From Lantana camara (Eukaryota; Streptophyta; Magnoliopsida; Lamiales; Verbenaceae), in contig CM074855.1 of NCBI GenBank assembly GCA_037501455.1, positions 31,839,001 to 31,903,000 of the forward strand: 64,000 bases of DNA. Direction: 5' to 3'. The notes below the pieces were generated by a model, which did no database searches, was not told the origin of the DNA, and was given only the letters and a program-made list of their open reading frames with translations. Shown here in pieces: positions 1 through 11,221 of the stretch. How positions within the stretch are numbered: the first letter of the stretch is position 1; every line of letters starts with the position of its first letter. The position numbers were made by a program, and so were the translations under genes.

Positions 1-2768
1 GACCAAAGTGCATAACTTTTCCATGGACTTAATTGATTATTTGACAAACCATTCATACTTGATTGCATGACTTACTAAGTTGGAGGATTAAATTGCAATT
101 TATGCATTTCACACATTTCAAAGAAGGTGAATCATGGTATATCACCTCCTCTAAGCTTCCAAGATCATTTTCATCCAAATTCACCCAACATATTTGCTCT
201 TGTTGCTTCGGTTCTTTAAGGAGAAAAGGAGAGAGAAAGATTTCATCATCACAAGCTAAATTTCCAAGAAAAATCCAAGCTTTGAAGCATCATTATCATC
301 ATCATCATCTTCATCTTCCATTCTTTTCCATTCAAGGTGGGTGTAAGCATGGATTCATGATTCTTGATCATTTAGGATGTAGCTAGGGTTTATGAATTTA
401 GGAACTTATGGATTAGGGATTTATTGAAGCATGACTAGATGAATATAGATTGAAGTGATGCATGAATTCTTGAAAAAAATAAAGTTATATCATGAAATTT
501 TATATGAACTTGGAAGTGATGATTCTTGATGATCTTGGTGGCTTTAAATGTTTATATGAAGTTTTATGGTAGTATAAGCATATATGCATGAGTCTTTACC
601 GAAATATATCGTTTTAGAGCCTGGAATTCATGTTTTGGGTTGGTTGTGATTTTGGGTCGAGCCTCCCCTGTTTTTCCCGACACCCCTCCCCTGCTCCATT
701 TGCTCTGGTTTTTCTACTGTAGTAAGTATTTGAAGTGTAGAGCACTCCTCTTTTTACGGTTCGTCAATATCTATTTTCGTTTCTAAGATATGACTGTTTT
801 AATTTGGTGCCGCTAAATTGTCGCGAATCTGCGTTAACCCAATTTAAAATCGAATTGTGGCTTGTTGAGTTGGAATTTTTCAAAACCGTTTTATGGGGAT
901 ATTCTTGATATATTATAGATGTTCTCTGAAAAAATTGGTGTCAATCTGAATTGATTTGAACCCTGAGAAAAATAGCAACATCCCCTACTGTCCCCTGTTT
1001 TCATATTTCGGTTTTGGCTTGATCAGAGAGACTAAATGGTGGAAATTTTTTAAACTGTATTACTGGGGTATTTCTGGGTATGTTATAAGTATCTCCACCA
1101 ATTTTCAGGTCGTTTCGACTTCGTTTGATAAGGGAACGACGACCACACTAATAGCGCTGCAGGAAATTTTCTGCTTTGGGTCATATTCAATCGAAAAATG
1201 GTATTTGCTCGGGATGAATTAGAATGTGATCCTTACATGGTTGTAAAGATATATTTGTCTAGTTTTCTAGGAATTTTTCGGTTCGTTAAAATTTATTCCG
1301 ATGAAGGAGTTATGCTCATTTGAATACAACATGCGCATGTTGAAAATTTTCTGCATTAATGTTACATTTTGCTCCAATGATTTCTTTGATCCCAAAGTGC
1401 TATTATATGATTGAATATATGTTAAAACAAGATATTTTCATGCCACATTATTCATTGTTCGTTTGTCGTTATCTCGTTGCATTTTCGCCGCTCGTCATAT
1501 TTGGTCCATTTGAGTCATGTCTCACGTATACACGTCGTGTTTGCACAGATAACGAGGTCATGGATGAGGAGCAGGCTCACTAGAGTATATCCTTGTTGTA
1601 TTTTATCGTTCAGGTGAGGTTTTGTTTTAGGTATATAGAACCATTACAACCTTATGTGTGTTTTCGGCCAAAATCTATTATACATATAAACGTTTTAAAA
1701 AAATATAAACATTTTCAAGCAAGCAAGCCATGATTGTTCATGATTTCAAGCATGTTTTGGCAAGTACCATGATTGCCCTTGGGCCCGAGGGTAGTATCTT
1801 GAGCCAACCGGGAAGGCAAGGGCCGACGGGTAACCTTGAGCTATCCTCACCTCATTGGGATCACCACCGAAGCCATTAGAAGATTGGTGGTGGACGGAGT
1901 TCCGTACGTGGGAGTCATGTTCCCGACGTACACAATGTCGTGGATAGTTGAGCCTTGCAAACTCACATCACCTGAAGGAAGAAGGAGACTGGGGACGGAT
2001 TCGATAACACAGATTGTCCTCGGGTTATTGCATGTTTTACTCATGATTATGTTACTACTTGAGCACCTAATGAAATGCTTGAACACGTATTAAATTATTC
2101 ATGTAAGCACGTATTGATCACATTTGGTGTAAAGGTTGGAGAATTGCCCTCACTCGCCGGACCACGTATTTCATGACATTGATAAGTTAAAATGTTAAAT
2201 TTGATAGTTGTAATATCTGGCAAAGAACAATTTATTCTTGAACTTTATATTTATTTCATTTTCCAAGTCTTAACCCGAGACTATGACTTGCATATGACGT
2301 GTGCTATATATATCTATGCCCCTCACTCAGTCTTCGGTAGACTGATACTTCACTTTTCAGATGCACGGTCGTGCTAGGCGGGAGTTGACTCAGGTCTTGC
2401 ATTCTCCGAGTCTAGCATTTCACTTTCATGTATAGACTTTATCTCATGTTATGATTATTGTTATCACATTTTGGAGACTTTGATATATATATTATGTAAG
2501 AGATGATAATGTATTGATAAACTGCTGGTACCTATTATTATAAATAAGTTTGGTAAATATGGTACCTATAGGTATTAAGGATTTAAATGCTTCCACTTTT
2601 GATTTGCATGTCTTGGTTTCATTATGTTGGGGAGTGTCCCGCCTAGCTCGTTTATTTCTTGATTGTCACCCGTTCGCTGTAGTTTCGGTTTATGTACGGA
2701 TTGACTATTTCGTATATGGATCGGGCTATAGTGCGGGGGATGTAGTGCCTTGGGGTTAGGGTGCTACA
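1..2768 (+). mobile_element. Long LTR 'D' of a Gypsy-type retrotransposon, 5' end outside window
   Basis: The segment ends in GGTGCTACA at 2768 with the same terminal module seen before the primer sites of elements B and E: TCCCGCCTAGC at 2637, CGTTCGCTGTAG near 2675, and CTATAGTGCGGGGGATGTAG near 2726. No tRNA primer site follows, so this is a solo LTR or a 3' LTR. Its start lies left of the window. It holds a donor-like AAGGTGGG near 334, a CAG acceptor-like site at 1546-1548 and an AT-rich body. The short ORFs in it are not protein-like. It abuts the minus-strand LTR D', so it probably inserted into D'. The left duplication is not visible. Confidence 0.75.
2328..2733 (+). promoter_or_regulatory. 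Conserved LTR 3' structure set (D): CAGTC hairpin, inverted 11-mer, U5 hairpin
   Basis: CAGTCT (2328-2333), loop TCGGT and AGACTG (2339-2344) form a perfect 6-bp hairpin. GCTAGGCGGGA (2373-2383) and TCCCGCCTAGC (2637-2647) are exact reverse complements 253 nt apart. CGCTGTAG (2675-2682) can pair with CTATAGTG (2726-2733) using G-U pairs. The same three signals occur in the same order in LTRs of B, C and E. That they fold in RNA is inference. Confidence 0.6.
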
Positions 2769-3342
2769 TATATACTTAAAGAAAGTTAGGACGAAGGCCA
2801 AAGCAAACCAATTTTTAAGTATTTATAAGTCCATTCCCGTTCTATAGATTCAAGACAACACAGACCAACTCGGCGAGTACGAGTTTTCCCAAGCTCCTCA
2901 TGTCGAAACAAGATCAAGTCAAGCAAGTCAAAACAAAACAATCCTACCTCAAACTCTGGTTATGGAAGGATTGATCGTATCCTAGCCATCCAAGCAAGCA
3001 AGTGGGTCATGAGTTTCGCGACACTCATGCCCATAGGACACCATTCCCTACCAACCTCCTAGTGGCTTCCGGTTTGTCCTTTCAAGTGAAGATCATGCAC
3101 AGCAGGAGACCCCTTGGCCGTCCCGGATGCTCCTTACCCATAATCTCCAGGGCCCATCAAGTCATGTGCAGGTACAAAGACCTATCTTTCAAGGTCAAGC
3201 TCGCTACAAGTTCAAACGAGTTCAAAACGTACCCTAGTTTTCAAAAAAAATCAAAACATAGTGTATATATGTATAAAAGCCATTTTCAATATCTTTCACA
3301 AGCGGGACAAGCCATCAAAATAAATATCATGTACGTATCTAT

Positions 3343-3365
3343 TATATATATATATATATATATAT
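3343..3365. repeat. (TA)n microsatellite
   Basis: This is an uninterrupted TA run inside LTR D'. TA runs occupy a similar place in the LTRs of element B (30334-30376 and 40487-40518). Confidence 0.95.
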
Positions 3366-4010
3366 CGCATGCGTGCTTCAAATCACATAGAGTTATTGGT
3401 CAATTTAACTAAAAAACAAAACCTCACCTTCAAGAAGCAACAGAGACAAAAGAAGCACACGAACACCTAGGAGACAACCTCGTCACCCTCAGGGCAAACC
3501 TCTGAACAAAACAAGCAACAACGGGCAACTTAGAAATATGAACCAATTAGATGCTCGATGGATACATATGTATGCCAGCGATGCAATTGGAACGACAAGA
3601 GATAACATATTTAAGCGTTTAAGCTCATACAAGTAGTCAAGGGTTAAAATCACGAGAATGAGACAAGAATCAAAATATAACATGTTAAATAAACAACATA
3701 CGTATCAAATCATATCACAACTCATTCATATACAAGGTTAGAAGGGATAAAGAATGCAACAAACGTAAGAAAGTTTCACACGTAGCACTAAAACGTGTAT
3801 GCAATCACGGTCACGTTTACACATCGAAAATAAGGCCATAAAACCAAAATAAACATCCTAACATATAATATAACAAGTTAGGATCATAATCGGTGTAGGA
3901 GAAATCAACGAAAAGCACCAAAAACACAAAATGAACCGCCGCCGCCGCTGCTCTTCCATGCACGGCCTTGTCAAATTTAATTAAAACATTTGGCCCCAAA
4001 ATCAAAACTT

Positions 4011-4141
4011 GGACACAGCCATGTCCATTTCCAGGCTTAATGGGACACAACCGTGTCCCATTTTTTTTAAAATCAGTAGCCCAACTCGAAAATTCAACAC
4101 GCTATGTCCATTTTTGAAACAATTTGGACACGGCCGTGTTG
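4011..4141. repeat. Cluster of GC-rich palindromes in LTR D'
   Basis: GGACACAGCCATGTCC (4011-4026), GGGACACAACCGTGTCCC (4042-4059) and ACACGGCCGTGT (4129-4140) are perfect or near-perfect palindromes in AT-rich surroundings. A related partial copy lies near 3958. They match the palindromes of LTR H at 63229-63443. Confidence 0.85.
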
Positions 4142-5263
4142 GCCTTCTCCTTCGTGAACCAAAGCAGCAACAACAACATTTCGGTTCAAGGGAGGGCAGG
4201 GGAAGGTCCAGCAACAACTCAAGCATGAAAATAAGGAAACAAGGCAACAAGAAAAGCAAGGAAATGCAGCAAATCGAGCCATTCATCAAGCAATCAACAT
4301 GCAAGGCATAAAATTTAAATTCATACACAAAAGCTTCTAAAACTCAAGGGTTCAACAATGGAGGAGCCTCCAACTAGGTACACACGTCAAATACAAGGTA
4401 AGGGATAGATTAAGGATACATCAAGGGTCATATAGCACTTCATGGATAAAAAAATCGGGGCAAAAAGCGAGCAAGGTATCACCAATTCTTTACAAACCCA
4501 CAACTATTAACATACTCATCCATGTCATGCATAAATCTCCATGAATACAAGTAAATGAACACTCTTCTCTTCACCTGTATCATTCTTTCTGTTGGTTCTC
4601 CTGAGGTTTGGGGGCTGAAATGGGCAAGTGAGAGGGTAGGTGGGAGAGTTAGGGAGAAATATGTTCTAAAATCGATTCAAACGGAGTTAAAACGAATAAA
4701 TAACGGGAAAAATGGTAAAAGGGTGGAAATCCTGCGCGAGGTACACGGTTCAGGCAAGTTTTGGAGGCTCAAACGGGTTTATAAAAATACAAGGCTAGGT
4801 TCCTTAGCTCCCAATTTTTGTTACGAGTCTGGCGTTACTTCCGGAATTTAAATCAGAATTCTCGAGCTCAAGTTACGGGTTCCGAAACTGAAGGTGCGCT
4901 AAAAAGGGTTAGGCCCTTAAGTCCCCAAAATAAAATAAATGGCCAATGACCACCGCAAACGAGTTCTAAATCAGAAAACGACCATGTAATCAAGTTCATA
5001 ACATGTATTTTCATGCATATCACATATTCACAAAAGTCGAGGATCAAGTACGGGGCCAAACGGGTCAAGAACGAGGCAATTACGGGAAAAAATGTTCAAG
5101 TTATATGTATAACTCATATAATAAAATTCATATAAATTCATATAATTCAAATAATCACATAATCAATATAATAAACATATAATAACATAATTAAATAAAT
5201 TAAAAATGCACGTAACACTCTCGACACGGCGTACCTACACGATCGAAAAGTCAGGGTGTTACA

Positions 5264-6290
5264 CAAGAGGTCGAATACGTGGTAGTGAACATACCCTTCG
5301 CGTACAACATGATCTTCAGACAACCCGGGTCATTCAATTTTGAGCTAGTATTTCCATCTTCCATCAGAAAATCAAGATGCTGACACCAAATGGAGTGGGT
5401 GAGGTCGAGTTCTACGTGATAGATAATTGGACGTGCTACACGATCACCCTTAAGAAACCTAAGGTAAATAGGTCGAGGAGTGTCTCGACCTTCAGACGTA
5501 TGCAGATGGGGAGATCGAGTTATCGATCTCTGGAGATGCGAAGAATGCTCAAAAGTAGCCCGAAAGAAAATAAAGATAAGCAATCGACTCGAACCCGCTG
5601 AATCTTTGAAGGAAATCTCACTCATCCCCGGGACAGTAGCATAACTTCGCACATTGGGGCCAATCTCAAAGAAAAGCAAGAATTTTTAACGATAAATTTT
5701 CTCCAGGAAAATACCGGTATCTTCACTTAGACAAATAAGGATTTAACTGGAATCGATCCAAAGGTGATCTATCATTGCCTCGAGATCAACTTATCGTTTA
5801 AATCGATTAAGCTAAAGTTGAGAGTTCAGAGCGAGAAGATAAATGAGATCATCGAAGGGGAAGTGAACAAGCTTTTTGATGCGGGCTACATGACACCAGC
5901 TCAATACGTTGAATGGTTGTGCAATGTGGTCTTTGTTCAAAAAATAGGAAAAAAATGGAGAATGTGCAACGATTTTACTAATCTCAATAAAGTGTGCCCC
6001 AAAGATCCTTATTCACTTGCTCGCATTGACCAGCTCATCGATTTGATAGCTGGGTGCGAAATGTTAAGAATGATGGATGCCTTTCAGGGGTATTACCAGA
6101 TTTTGATGACACCAAAAAATAGATCAAAGATAGCTGGGTGCAAGATGTTGAGTATGGTGTTTTAAAGAAATGTCGTTCAGTCTAAAGAATGCGGGCGTGA
6201 CCTACCAAAGGCTGGTAAATTTTATGTTTAAAGATGAGATAGGTAAATTCATGTAAGTCTATGTTGATAATATGATCGTGAAGAGTGAAT
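5264..6290 (+). pseudogene. pol: Tat-type protease tail and reverse transcriptase (decayed)
   Basis: This would be the part of a Gypsy polyprotein that copies element RNA into DNA in the virus-like particle. 5265-5350 reads EVEYVVVNIPFAYNMIFRQPG, the protease tail/linker of Tat elements. After a frame change, 'KMLTPNGVGEVEF' follows near 5375. The RT runs from about 5764: EWLCNVVFVQKIGKKWRMC, then DFTNLNKVCPKDPYSLARID, then DAFQGYYQI, all hallmarks of the Tat clade. It changes frame near 6160 and continues MSFSLKNAGVTYQRLVNFMF. The catalytic aspartate pair is damaged: the protein reads YVDN near 6261-6272 (D to N), and stops flank it. It is not functional. The D' LTR removes everything upstream. 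Confidence 0.85.
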
Positions 6291-6490
6291 AGGCCTGCTC
6301 GACCATTTAAATCGAACATTCGACGTCTTGTCGTAGTACAAAATAAAATTAAATCCAGGTAAATGCACGTAATTCAAGTTATACCTTGACTTGAGAACAT
6401 CTGCCAAGTGCAGTCCTTGTAAGTTAAATCATCTCCATCAATCAATTTATTTCCTGATTTTCATAAAGAAATATCCTATTTTTCAAAATT

Positions 6491-7516
6491 TTGAGAAATA
6501 TGAAAATGTTTCAACAAGACGAAGAGTGTGATAGAGATTTCGAACAATTTAAAGATTACCCATTGTCTCCTCTATTGTTGGCTAAGCCCAACGAATGGGA
6601 GACCCTGTACCTCTATCTCTCTCTCTCAAATGAAACTTTCAGTTCGGTCCTCATTATCATTTACGATCAAAAACATTTACCTGTGTACTACGTGAGCAAA
6701 ATATTGTGTGGAGCCAAATGGAACTATCTCAAGATCGAGAAGTTTATGTTTACAGACCCTATTTGCAACCACATCCCCTCGTAGTCCTCACCAACCAGCT
6801 GCTTAAATAAGTTCTTGCTAAGCCGGGTATGTCAGGTTGGATGATAAAGTAGGCAGTCAAGCTGGGGTAGCACGACATATCTTTTCGGCCTTGAGCTTCC
6901 CACAGGCCCAAGTGTTGGCTGACTTCCCAGTCGAAAAGAACACCACTTCAATGAAACTAGCTTCCACTCTTTTAAAATAGACTATATATATGGATGGCTC
7001 ATCGACTTTTCGGGGGGGGGGGGGGGGGGAGTGGGGATACGCCTAGTCAGTTTGGATGGTATACAGTTCGACTTCGCCATCCATCTGGACTTCAGAGCCA
7101 TCAATAATAAAGCAGAATATGAGGTGCTCATCGCTGACTTAAAGTATACCTTGGAGCACTAGGTCGAGAAGGTAGTTGTGGTAACTGACTTTCAGCTCGT
7201 ACTAGGTCAAGTCAATGGCACATACGAAGCAAGAGAAGAGTCGATGACCGCCTACCTCAAGTTGGTCAAAGAGCTGATCACAAACTTTGAAGAGTTCAAA
7301 ATCGAGCAGGTCCCTCTAAAAGAGAACGGTCGACACGATGCGTTTTCCGAATTAGCAAACGGGATACAAGCAACTAGGAATGGAACCATTTCTTATCTTA
7401 TCTTAGGAGGCCGAGCCATTGGTGAGGAGAAAGCTGAGATAGCCATGATCGATCCTTTGGAGCCATGTTGGGTGGATGATCTTGTAGCATACTTGAAGGA
7501 CGACACCGTGCTGTAG
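6491..7516 (+). pseudogene. pol: Two successive RNase H domains of the Tat element (decayed)
   Basis: RNase H removes the RNA strand of the replication hybrid. The first domain is at about 6575-6780 (LYLYLSLSNETFSSVLI, then PVYYVSKILCGAKWNYLKIEK). A second, archaeal/plant-type RNase H follows from about 6990 (MDGSSTF with its first Asp, then FRAINNKAEYEVLIADLKY). It continues in the open frame 7178-7516 (VVTDFQLVLGQVNGTYEARE, then EQVPLKENGRHDAFSELAN). Two RNase H domains in tandem is a known mark of the Tat lineage. An 18-G run (7012-7029) sits at the start of the second domain and shifts the frame. Several stops confirm it is dead. Confidence 0.8.
7012..7029. repeat. Poly-G tract (18 G)
   Basis: This is a run of 18 G at the start of the second RNase H domain of F, where a Gly-rich codon stretch would be expected. 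It is probably expanded by slippage, and its exact length may be a sequencing artefact. Confidence 0.9.
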
Positions 7517-7599
7517 AATCGAACTTAAGCGAGAAGAGTAAAGTATTAAGCTCTGAGATACATACTCGATCATGAGGGTAGGTGACTCAAGAAATCCTT

Positions 7600-8672
7600 C
7601 ACCGGACCCCCGTTGAGATGTGTTTGACCTAGTCAGGCACAAGACATCCTCGAGAAGGTACATGGTAGACAATTACTCTGGAGGTCGAGCACTACGGTGA
7701 AAAGTCTTAAGAAGTGGATATTTTTGGCCGAGTTTAGTTCAAGATGCGAAGCTTTATGCCAAAAAGTGCCTGAGATGCCGAAAGCTTTGAAACCTAATAC
7801 ATTAACACCCAACACAAATGATCACGGTCAACGTGTCATGGCCCTTCGATCAATGGAGGATCGACATCATCAAACCATTCTCCCTAGCTCCTCGACAGAA
7901 AAGGTTTATCATCTTCGCCATCAAATACTTCTCGAAGTCTGTCGAGCCCGAAGTTGTCCTATAGATAATCAATGCAGTGATAAGGAATTTCATTTAGAAG
8001 AACATAATCTGCTGCTTTCGGGTACCGAGGGTCTTAATCTGTGACAATGGTCCTCAATTTCGAAGTGAGAATACCAAAAACTATTGTCAAGACCTCGGGA
8101 TCGATATCAGGTTCAACTGCCAAGCAAATGGTCAAGCGGAAGTCATCAATAGAATAATTATTTAGAACTTTAGAACTTGGGCGAACGAGCTCAATGGGGT
8201 CCTTTGAGGCATAGCGAACTACACCAAAAACTGCAACAGGGCCACTCCCCCCCCCCCAAACACCCCATACTCCTCGATATACCGGTCTGAAATCGTAATC
8301 CCATCAGAGTTGCTACACGAAACAGCTCGAGTAACTCAGTATCAACTTGACAGAAATAATCAGAATCGAGATAATAACCTAGATTTAATTGAGGAGAAAA
8401 GGGAATGTGCATAGCAAAAGCTTAAACAGTTCAAGGCTGTTGCAACTCGACCCTATAACAAGAATGTCAGGCCCAAATCGTTCCAAATTGGAGACCTAGT
8501 GCTAAAAAAGGTCAAGGTCCTGCAGCATGTTGAAAAGATCAAACCAAACTGGGAAGGCCCTTACAGAGTGACCAAGACCGAAAATAACATGGCCTACTGG
8601 CTCGAAAACATAGCCGGAGAGCCCTTACCAAGGCCATGGAAAGCCCACAATTTGAAGAAGTTTTACGTTTAA
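7600..8672 (+). pseudogene. pol: Tat integrase (decayed) with intact C-terminal tail
   Basis: Integrase joins element DNA to the chromosome. The zinc-binding region survives only in part near 7700-7790 (FSSRCEALCQKVPEMPKALK). The core follows: PFDQWRIDIIKPFS near 7850, VLICDNGPQF near 8033-8062 and ANGQAEVINR near 8130-8155. All three acidic catalytic residues (D, D, E) are still readable, but stops and frame changes interrupt them. The last 75 or so codons are open and end with WKAHNLKKFYV and a TAA at 8670-8672, the usual end of Tat pol. A poly-C run lies at about 8249-8258. Confidence 0.82.
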
Positions 8673-9572
8673 TTCCCAAATTGTAATCGAGGTAAAATTG
8701 AGTGCAAATCCGACCTCTTTATTTCTTGATTTAGATAGAATACGATCATGTTTTGTACAGAAAGAGGCGAAATCGATTATTGATCTGATCTAATTTGTAT
8801 CAAATAAAAGTTCTGATTAGCATAATGGTTTATTAGATCTATGATCATATCTTGACGGGGAAGCAACCTTCCCCTCCCCCTCACTTTAGTTCAAAACTAG
8901 GCTAAGGCTAGATGCAAAGAGATCGATCTGAGATCCAAAGAGATCAGACTAACCTAGTAACTAGTTCGTTTTTGGGTAAAATCGAAAGAGGTCGATTTAA
9001 ATCCAAAGAGATTAACACCTACACAAAGATTACAAGTCCACTTAAAATCAACCTAAGGCTAGACAAGATCGATACCTAGGAAAATCCATTGGCTGAATCT
9101 TCCAATAAGATAGATCTACTACTTGGCAAAGAATGTGCGAATTCATTTAAGCTAGAAGATCGAACTCACCCATAATGTGAGTCTATTCTTAACTAAGGCA
9201 AACACCTATCTCACTCGAGATGACCAGAATTCTAGAGATGCAAAAATAACAAACAATAAAAATAATTATTCACCTGGCCAAACCCCAGCTAATGGATCGA
9301 ATCATTTATTTTAAAACATAAAGTAAATTCTACGGATGGCCACATCCCAGCCAAGTAGGACAAGTTTCATGAGTTCAATGATAGGAGCTTGAATCGGAAG
9401 GCTGCTGAATAGTCTCTTTTCTAAGATCCAGTCTAAGGGGAGACAGAAGGTGATCGATCTCCACGGGCTAGGAGAGTTCGCATGCAACTCTACTCATGTT
9501 CCTCTTTACCCTGGCAATCTCGATCGTGCGACCATACTTGAATGTTGGCCAATCGATCAGTACGGATCCTTC
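8673..9572. other. 3' internal spacer of element F, no gene seen
   Basis: About 0.9 kb lies between the plus-strand pol stop and the stop of the antisense pseudogene. It contains repeated GATCGA/AGAGATCGAT-like words but no coding frame that I can support. Long 3' internal spacers are usual in Tat elements. Confidence 0.6.
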
Positions 9573-10184
9573 TTACTCTTTCTTCTCGGGCTTGGGGTAA
9601 GGATCATCTAGCATGGGGCCGATCGAGCTGAAGTTTCACCCTTCCAGGAAGAGACCCTTAGCTTTGATCTGGTTCACCATAATCTTGAACCCGGCTTTGA
9701 CATCGGTCTCCTCAACGATAAGGCTTATAGCGTCGAAGGTGGGGCCTTCTATAAACTCCCCAAATGCATACTTCTTGATCTCAGTCATGCTCTTCTTCAT
9801 ATCCTCGACCACTTTCCAGAGGTGCGTTTATGCCAAGTCGAGAGTTTCCTTGCAGCCTTTATCTCAAGCTCTGGCTTTCTTTTTTTCCATCTACCTCGCG
9901 CACTCATCCTACAGTGAAGTGAAATTGATCACGTGTTGGGTCCTGAGTATCTCGATCTTCTCTATAGCGCTCTTGATCTGAGCCTCCAGAGTTTACTTCT
10001 CCTAGACCCTTTGCCTCTTCTCCTGGCTCATGCTCTCGACCTCTTTTGCCAGAGCGGCAACATTAAGGGAACATAGTGACCTCAGCTCTTTCTTGGTTAC
10101 TTAATACTTTTGTTTGTATTTTATCTTCTTGGCTTTGTACACATTGACCTATTGGAAGGCATTTACAACTGTATGGAGAGCCTT

Positions 10185-10273
10185 CTGATAAGAACGTATA
10201 AGTTTAGGTGCAAGTCGAACAAAAATAAGTAACTAGAAAGAAAGAAAAGAAGTTTAGCAAACAATCTAATTAC
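10185..10273 (-). other. Predicted 89-bp intron of the antisense pseudogene
   Basis: On the minus strand it starts GTAATTAG and ends TTATCAG after a T-rich stretch. The codons on each side (ATA TTT GGG / AAG GCT CTC) join in phase 0 and keep the long frame open, while the intron itself has stops. Confidence 0.65.
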
Positions 10274-10956
10274 CCCAAATATGCCCAAGCTGAACTGCCC
10301 ACGAAGATGGTCAGTCGATCTCTTATATAGAGTTTAATGCTCCTTGATGATGCAGCTGGTAATGAAGAGTGCGCTGAGCAGTTCGACATCCAGTTTACCA
10401 ATGCCTAAAACCCTTTTTAAACCATCTACATTCTCGAGCTGCAGACCAACGGGTCACTGAGGAGGAAAATTTCTGACAAACTCAATCATCTGGCCCTCCT
10501 CATCTGACTCCTCGGACTCTTCGTCGAGGTCAATGATAATCTCAACTTCTCGGATCTTACACTTCACCATCCATTTACCCATTCCATGTTGTGCCTGAAC
10601 ACCAAATTCTGTGTAAGCATCAACCTGGGGATCAAAATACAGATCTAGATGATCTAGGTCTAATACTTGCTCAAGATTAGCAGTTGATGGAACGTTGGAC
10701 CTTGAAGACTAGTCCTAGTTAGATCGAGGCCTGGTCTGTACTGGGGGTGCCGTCAATTTCTAAGGTCGAGCATTAGCTGCAAGATCTTACAAAGTCTGTC
10801 AGAATCGTCCTTCATGGGTGACTTGGGTAGGGGGAAGATGGTCTAGAATCTCTTGGGCCGCCCTGTTGACTTGGTCAATCTCAGCTGGGACAGCTTAGTG
10901 CCTTGATTTAATGCATGCATTCTCTTTACTCGACTCATCCTTAGGATCCTTGAAGT

Positions 10957-11073
10957 CTGCAGATTGAAAAAATTAGGTCGATTAGTCAAATCAAAATGAA
11001 CAAAGTGTACTCGAAAAATAAGCTTAAATAAAGAGTCTGATCAAGGTGGGACCAGGCCAAAGTGAGAGCATAC
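10957..11073 (-). other. Predicted 117-bp intron of the antisense pseudogene
   Basis: On the minus strand it starts GTATGCTC and ends CAATCTGCAG. Splicing joins G to AC TTC AAG (phase 1), producing ...NFLF-D-FKDPKDE, so the frame upstream and the frame downstream match only if it is removed. Confidence 0.65.
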
Positions 11074-11221
11074 CAAAGAGAAAATTTCGTTGCCTTTGCC
11101 CTAAGGTGATGTCCACTTCGACCAGAAACCCCATTCTCATCAGATAGACGTGATCTAGCAAGTTTAATTTTAGCAGTAGGTCCAAATTCTAGGGCAGCCA
11201 AGGGATCAAGTTAGTGGGAAA

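Larger units (their letters stand above)
2769..5263 (-). mobile_element. Truncated long LTR 'D'' on the minus strand
   Basis: Read on the minus strand it begins TGTAACACCCTGAC at 5263, followed by an AT-rich body. An 'ACTTGAGCTCGAGAATTC' region near 4850-4870 matches the equivalent 'CTTGAGCTAGGAAACTCG' region of the C-family solo LTR. It also carries ACACGGCCGTGT palindromes like those of LTR H at the right end of the window, so D' and H are probably related. It is cut off at 2769 by LTR D. On its other side it interrupts the protease/RT region of Tat element F at 5264. Several short ORFs here (for example 4002-4328 minus) are chance frames. Confidence 0.7.
9573..11221 (-). pseudogene. Antisense accessory gene of Tat element F, C-terminal half, with two introns
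   Basis: Read on the minus strand, one frame runs for hundreds of codons broken only by single stops, most explained by C-to-T changes. The upstream exon ends at 11074. Intron 11073-10957 is GTATGC...CTGCAG and joins in frame to FKDPKDESSKENA. The middle exon (10956-10274) includes the acidic stretch EIIIDLDEESEESDEEGQM. Intron 10273-10185 is GTAATT...TTATCAG, phase 0. The last exon runs KALHTVVNAF, a Lys/Glu-rich coiled-coil-like part and KKYAFGEFIEGPTFDAISL, with a stop at 9575-9573. Antisense accessory ORFs are known in Tat elements. My family guess is the 'putative gypsy type transposon' group (Pfam PF04195), from memory of its style rather than a search. Element C splits it from its N-terminal half. 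Confidence 0.75.

Noticed and set aside
4002..4328. 108-codon minus ORF and the overlapping 100-codon plus ORF
   Set aside because: Both lie in LTR D' over the palindrome cluster. Palindromes give open frames on both strands, and there are no family motifs.
9613..9981. 122-codon plus-strand ORF
   Set aside because: It is the reverse of the antisense pseudogene, whose minus-strand reading (KKYAFGEFIEGPTF..) is protein-like while this one is a hydrophobic shadow.
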